Source: Gloeophyllum trabeum ATCC 11539 (taxonomy: Eukaryota; Basidiomycota; Agaricomycetes; Gloeophyllales; Gloeophyllaceae). Taken from it: a DNA stretch of 64,000 bases. Under the pieces are notes generated by a model, which searched no databases, was not told the DNA's origin, and saw only the letters and a program-made list of their open reading frames with translations. This document shows, one piece after another, positions 60,154-64,000 of this stretch; the first letter of the stretch is position 1; each line of letters begins with the position of its first letter. The translations under genes and the position numbers were made by a program. Location: the NCBI RefSeq assembly GCF_000344685.1, contig NW_006920426.1:1-64000 (forward strand), written 5' to 3'.

Positions 60154-61575
60154 ATGCATCGTAACACGCCTTTGGTGACGTTGGAGCTGCCTTTGCGCAA
60201 TAATCCTCTTTCCCCCGTTTCGGATGGCGAAGATGACCGACCGGCGAAGCGTTTCTACCACTACATACCGTTGTATCGTGCGTATTGTTATATTTATATT
60301 ACCAGGAATACATGCTTAGGCTTCTTAGTTGCCGTATTCTTCATTCTGTCTCCCCATCCCTCCGTCCTGGTCGTCCTGGTGAATTATCACCTGAAGACGC
60401 TGAATTCCCCGCTGCGATTCACAGTGCATTTGCTATGCATCTACCTGCTCACCTTCCTTGCTTTCTCTTCCCTCATTGTCTGTATCGCTCGAGATCCTGG
60501 TTCTGTCAACACTGAAGAGCAAGCCACTGGTTCTGAGAACGAAGACGGGGAGATGTCCTTGACCGAGGCTCTTATAGGCGGCCATGACGATTCATTCAGC
60601 CCAGAGCGATGGTGTCGCAGGTGTCAATCGCCAAAACCGGAACGTGCACACCACTGTTCGCAGTGTGGGCGATGTGTCTTGAAAATGGGTACGATCCTTC
60701 TGTCTCTTCTATGGGATAAAGCTGATTCCAGTAGACCATCATTGCGCCTGGGTGGCGAACAAGTGTATCGTAAGGGGGCTTTTTCTACGGTGCGGAGGAG
60801 TATATTCACCTGGAGTTAGGGCCACCGGACGTACCCGGCCTTCGTTCATTTCCTCACTTCGGTCACCCTGCTAGCAGCGTACATCACACTGATGTCAGGA
60901 TCAGCTCTCTGGTTTGCGTTTACACATCCGTTAGACGTGGTACGTAAGATTTGTCCATGAGTATCTCTAGAACACAATTCCTCAACGGTTATCAGGACGA
61001 GAAGACGCCTATTCATGAACTGTTTATATTCGCGGAGGGATTTGTGTTTTCACTGGTGATAGGTTCTTTCCTCATCTACCATATATACCTTGTATCGTGA
61101 GTCTGCTTCACTAACCTGTTGTATTTGATCGACTCAGTCTCTCGTTACAAGGACCAATCAAACTACACTTGAGCACCTATCTCCCTTCCTACTGTTACGA
61201 TATCTTCCTCCCTTCCCTCCCTCCGAAGACAGTCATAAGCTATCGAATCCTCCGGAAGAGCATGAACTCTCGTTCCGGCAAAGGAGTCTTATCAGAGCTG
61301 CTCATGGGCATATACGTTTGTACGATGTAGGCTGGCGCAAGAACTGGGCGCAAGTGTTTGGCTGGAACAAGAGATGGGGTTGGGTGTATCGGTTAGTATT
61401 CGGCGGCGGATGGTGCGTGCGGATATACCCGGTCATGATACTCTTCGGCGGTTGACTACTAACATCTGCATGCTTTAGTCGAGGCGATGGAAGGCATTTC
61501 CCCCGAAATCCCCGGACGGACGAGATGCTAGCTCGGCTCGCGTCCGAGTTAGTCAAAGTGGATAAAGACAATTGA
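60154..61575 (+). CDS. DHHC palmitoyltransferase
   Basis: Four membrane spans are visible (FLVAVFFIL…; FTVHLLCIYLLTFLAFSSLIVCIA; FLTSVTLLAAYITLMSG; FVFSLVIGSFLIYHIYL). After span two comes ARDPGSV, the family's DPG motif. The cysteine-rich domain reads WCRRCQSPKPERAHHCSQC and, across an intron, M-DHHCAWVANKCI, holding the catalytic DHHC cysteine. Downstream are TTLEHL, the TTxE motif, and NWAQVFGWNKRWGWVY, as in many fungal family members. It transfers palmitate from acyl-CoA to protein cysteines at Golgi, vacuole or plasma membrane. The substrate and the match to a particular yeast paralogue are not certain. About six short introns. Its promoter lies next to, or in, the foldback element. Confidence 0.9.
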
Positions 61576-61766
61576 ATCTATACTGGTGTTGTGTATACGG
61601 TAGAGACGATATACCCACGGAAACCCCGTTGTGCTGTTTTTCACTGGAGTATCATATGTAGCATTATTGATACACTTCGATTTCGTATGTACATCCTCCT
61701 TTGAGGGACAGGACTGACAGGCCAGGAGTCACAATTACAGAGCATTTTCATCAGGTCTACGGTCCT
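61576..61766. other. 3' spacer between convergent genes
   Basis: About 190 bp between the DHHC gene (+) and the ankyrin gene (-). No features were seen beyond AT-rich sequence. Confidence 0.4.
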
Positions 61767-62408
61767 TCACTGGGTCCTGCAATCCTCGTCCTCGTCACTC
61801 TCGACTCCAGCATCCGGGCCCACCCCGCGTCTTTCCATGTACCCGGTGCGTGGATCTCCGTCACATCCTTCATAATAGGGGCCCCACTTGCGGCCTTCAT
61901 CCAATCCCAGGTTCGTCCTCACCACGGTGAATTCCAGGTCGTACCTGCAACGTGGAAGTTCACGCCATATATCAGATAGGGCGACCGCTTCTGGCCCGTC
62001 GATAGCGGTGGTTGCGTTCATTTGGCTGTCCAAAGTGCCGTTGCCTAGGATGGGCGATGACATGCGAGCACAGAAAGTAACGCTGTCCAGCGCGAATTGG
62101 ACCCGACCACCAGTCCCGAGGAAATGGTTGACAGCACTCTCATCTGCCGTCGTAAGAGGACCTCGGTCATTGGGCGTCCATTCGCCCAAGTAGCCGCGCT
62201 CGAGGTGCCAGAAAATTTCTTTTATGGCAGGGATTGCTCTTTAAGTCAAGAGGAGGTAAATAGAGTAAAATATGAGGGGGTTCCCGTAATGAACGTGTTG
62301 ATGGGCCACGGGACCTGTAGTGCTCTGGGAAGGAATTGACAGGGGCCGAAACCCCGATAGTCTTCCTTCAAATCATGTAATGCGTGAGAGCTTGTACTAT
62401 TCAATAGT

Positions 62409-62885
62409 GGATGACTTCCCGTAACGCTAAATCGCTATTTTTTCTAAAATTTCGTCCCTAAATCCCTAAAATCTGGCCCCGATGTGATCGTGCCGGGATG
62501 CCAAATTGTCACGCTTTCCATGGTAACGTTTTGTTGATGGCGGTCGTCAAGCAAAGGCGTCTCTAAATCCTGGACTTTACAGAGGGGTCCCTACCCCTCT
62601 GTAAACTGCTGAACGTCTCTAAATCCTCGCTTAGAGTCGGCTAACACTCGCTTAGCGTCGGCTAGCATTGATGCCTCGTGAGCGCCTCCATATTTGGATG
62701 GATCTCGTGCTTCTTCGCTCCAGCAGCGTTCTGCGTCTCGCAGCAGCGAAGAGTCCTCACGGTTTAGAGACCATCTCTATTTCTCCGTATTTATCCCATC
62801 AAAATCGATCACTCAGTGTGACCACTTCGCTGACAACGCCTTAGAAATAGGGAAAATAAGGATTTAGCGTTACGGGAAGTCATCC
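62409..62885. mobile_element. MITE with 25-bp TIRs, 477 bp
   Basis: The ends are GGATGACTTCCCGTAACGCT… and its exact inverse, 25 bp each without mismatch. They are flanked by a 3-bp repeat AGT (62406-62408 and 62886-62888), compatible with a 3-bp target duplication. The interior has three CTAAATCC words and a strong hairpin ACAGAGGGG-TCCCTA-CCCCTCTGT near 62580-62603. No ORF. It sits in or near an intron of the ankyrin gene. The superfamily is uncertain. Confidence 0.8.
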
Positions 62886-62989
62886 AGTTAGTAGGAGGTA
62901 ACAATGCTCGTTTGGACTGACGTACTGCTCAGGCGAGTGGCCATCTGCGGAGACAGCCATCCGTTGAGGCACCGACCGCAGGTGCAGCC

Positions 62990-63348
62990 AGGACCCCTGA
63001 TTATCAGTATCGAGGCTTTGTGGAAACGCGGACAAAAGTTGGCCATCTGAGACCCCTCAGGCCTGATTTTTCGCGGACAAAGCGACCGATTTTGGGAGCC
63101 CAGCGGCCAACCCTTATTTTTCCCGCGGACATCACCTGCCCATTTCGGGCAGGATTTCTCGGCATACGCCGAGCGCGGGAAGATTTGAGCGTTACCCACG
63201 CCACAATTCCCAAATATGGAAGGCAAATCGAGCTGGCACCTGATTTTTCGCGGACAAAAGGGCGTAAAATCGGGAAATTTGGCGCGGACAAAGACGCTGA
63301 ATTTTGGGCATCTAAAATAAAGCCTCGATACTGATTATCAGGGGTCCT
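62990..63348. mobile_element. hAT-like MITE, 359 bp, copy B
   Basis: The TIRs start AGGACCCCTGATTATCAGTA and match over 30 bp with one mismatch. Perfect 8-bp duplications GTGCAGCC flank it at 62982-62989 and 63349-63356. CGGACAAA or CGGACATC motifs occur at offsets 40, 85, 137, 262 and 296. TACCCACGCCACA starts at offset 204, and a hairpin CTCGGC-ATAC-GCCGAG lies at offsets 169-184. It is inserted in an ankyrin-gene exon. Same family as copy A although much of the body differs. Confidence 0.88.
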
Positions 63349-64000
63349 GTGCAGCCCCATCGCTTCTTCTCGACGTAGTCATCTTCGCTACCGGCCCGGA
63401 GTGCCGCTGCGACGCCCATGCGATGCAGCAACAGATACTCGATACGCAGGTACTCGGTCTTGAACCCGACCCACTCCGGCTTGCGTACCATCATAGACAT
63501 AAAGAGCGTGCGGCCCGACTTAGTGCGTGTCCTGTCGATCTCCGTCTTCTCCCTGCAGATCTCGAGGGGGTTATGACCGTCGAGGTTGTCGCGATCCCAG
63601 AGAGCAGCTGTGTTTCCGATCTGTAATAAAGTGCGGACGGCGTCGACTTTGCCTTCACGGGCAGCTAGAAAGAGGGGCGTCCATCCGTTACGGTCTTTCG
63701 CGGCTGGGTCCTTGGTATGAGCAGACGCAATCAGTCGAATAAGGGGTTGTGGTGCGTCTTCCACGGTGTCAAAGGTCGGATGCCTGGTGCGGGCAGCTTC
63801 CATCACTCGAGTCATGGTGTCCTTGAGGTCGCGGATTGCGGAGTGCACGGGAAATTCTCTGATTGCTCTTCTCGTGACCCTGTCATAAGGATCTGAACTG
63901 CCGGTGTCCGAGTCCCGGGGAACGTCATCGTCGGTAATGCTCTCTGGATGGTTCTTGTAATATTGAACGTCAGGAGGATATGGATATCGACAGTGCACGG

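Larger units (their letters stand above)
61767..64000 (-). pseudogene. Ankyrin-repeat protein gene, split by two MITEs, 5' end outside window
   Basis: The upstream exon (63312-63998) encodes ankyrin repeats (KDRNGWTPLFLAAREGKVDAVRTLL; NLDGHNPLEICRE) and runs to VEKKRWGC. There an inserted 359-bp MITE cuts the codons. Past it the frame resumes as CTCGRCLNGWLSPQMATRL, a Cys-rich segment, then an apparent intron containing a 477-bp MITE. Downstream sequence (PINTFITGTPSYFTLF; IKEIFWHLERGYLGEWTPNDRG) continues to the end LDFE-like YDLEFTVVRTNLGLDEGRKWGPYY…DCRTQ. The block order matches large basidiomycete ankyrin proteins of unknown function. The first MITE plus its duplication adds 367 bp, which shifts the frame and introduces a stop. 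A further stop or frameshift seems present near 62220-62260. Unless the MITE is spliced out, the gene is dead. Confidence 0.75.

Noticed and set aside
1..64000. CRISPR array, bacterial operon or viral genes
   Set aside because: No spaced direct repeats of CRISPR type, no Shine-Dalgarno-led gene chains and no viral protein motifs were seen. Introns throughout show a eukaryotic genome.

Overview
This window is nuclear DNA of a filamentous fungus, almost certainly a mushroom-forming basidiomycete (Agaricomycetes). The main evidence is dense 50-65 nt GT-AG introns (with at least two GC-AG introns), Agaricomycete-type membrane protein families (DUF6533 and DUF6534 type), a basidiomycete-type adenylate-forming reductase and the general gene style. 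Nothing looks bacterial or viral. Two runs of N (29962-30416 and 48523-48762) are assembly gaps, and each is flanked by a repeated copy of the same sequence.

Layout. 1-3.5 kb: minisatellite, transposon relic and a DUF6533-type membrane protein. 3.7-8.3 kb: a PHD-finger protein (+) and an unknown C-tail membrane protein (-). 8.5-11.8 kb: an NRPS-like A-T-R reductase. 14.1-16.7 kb: a transcription factor with two C2H2 fingers plus a Zn2Cys6 cluster. 18.4-21.4 kb: a kinesin. 21.4-24.5 kb: repeat relics, no gene recognised. 24.5-29.3 kb: a divergent P450 / MFS transporter pair. 29.5-31.5 kb: a composite Tc1/mariner-like element holding gap 1. 32.0-39.5 kb: SDR, secreted GMC oxidoreductase and a berberine-bridge-type FAD oxidase. 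40.4-47 kb: an intron-containing tRNA-Ala, a Nop12-like ribosome-biogenesis factor and a GH35 beta-galactosidase with an N-terminal membrane anchor. 47.3-49.8 kb: a pogo-like element carrying a nested hAT-like MITE, partly duplicated around gap 2. 49.9-54.9 kb: FEN1 and a YEATS-domain protein, divergently transcribed. 55.9-58 kb: a DUF6534-type membrane protein. 58.3-60.0 kb: a large foldback element. 60.2-61.6 kb: a DHHC palmitoyltransferase. 61.8-64 kb: an ankyrin-repeat gene broken by two MITEs.

How it fits together. The reductase, zinc-cluster regulator, P450, MFS transporter, SDR, GMC and BBE-type oxidase are the usual parts of a fungal secondary-metabolite cluster. They lie within about 31 kb, interrupted only by a kinesin and by transposon debris; the cluster is an inference. 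From about 40 kb onwards the genes are mostly housekeeping.

The most novel signal is a pair of MITEs (47352-47710 and 62990-63348). Both are exactly 359 bp and both have perfect 8-bp target duplications. Although their bodies have diverged, they keep a CGGACA-type motif at matching offsets and a central hairpin with a compensatory base change.
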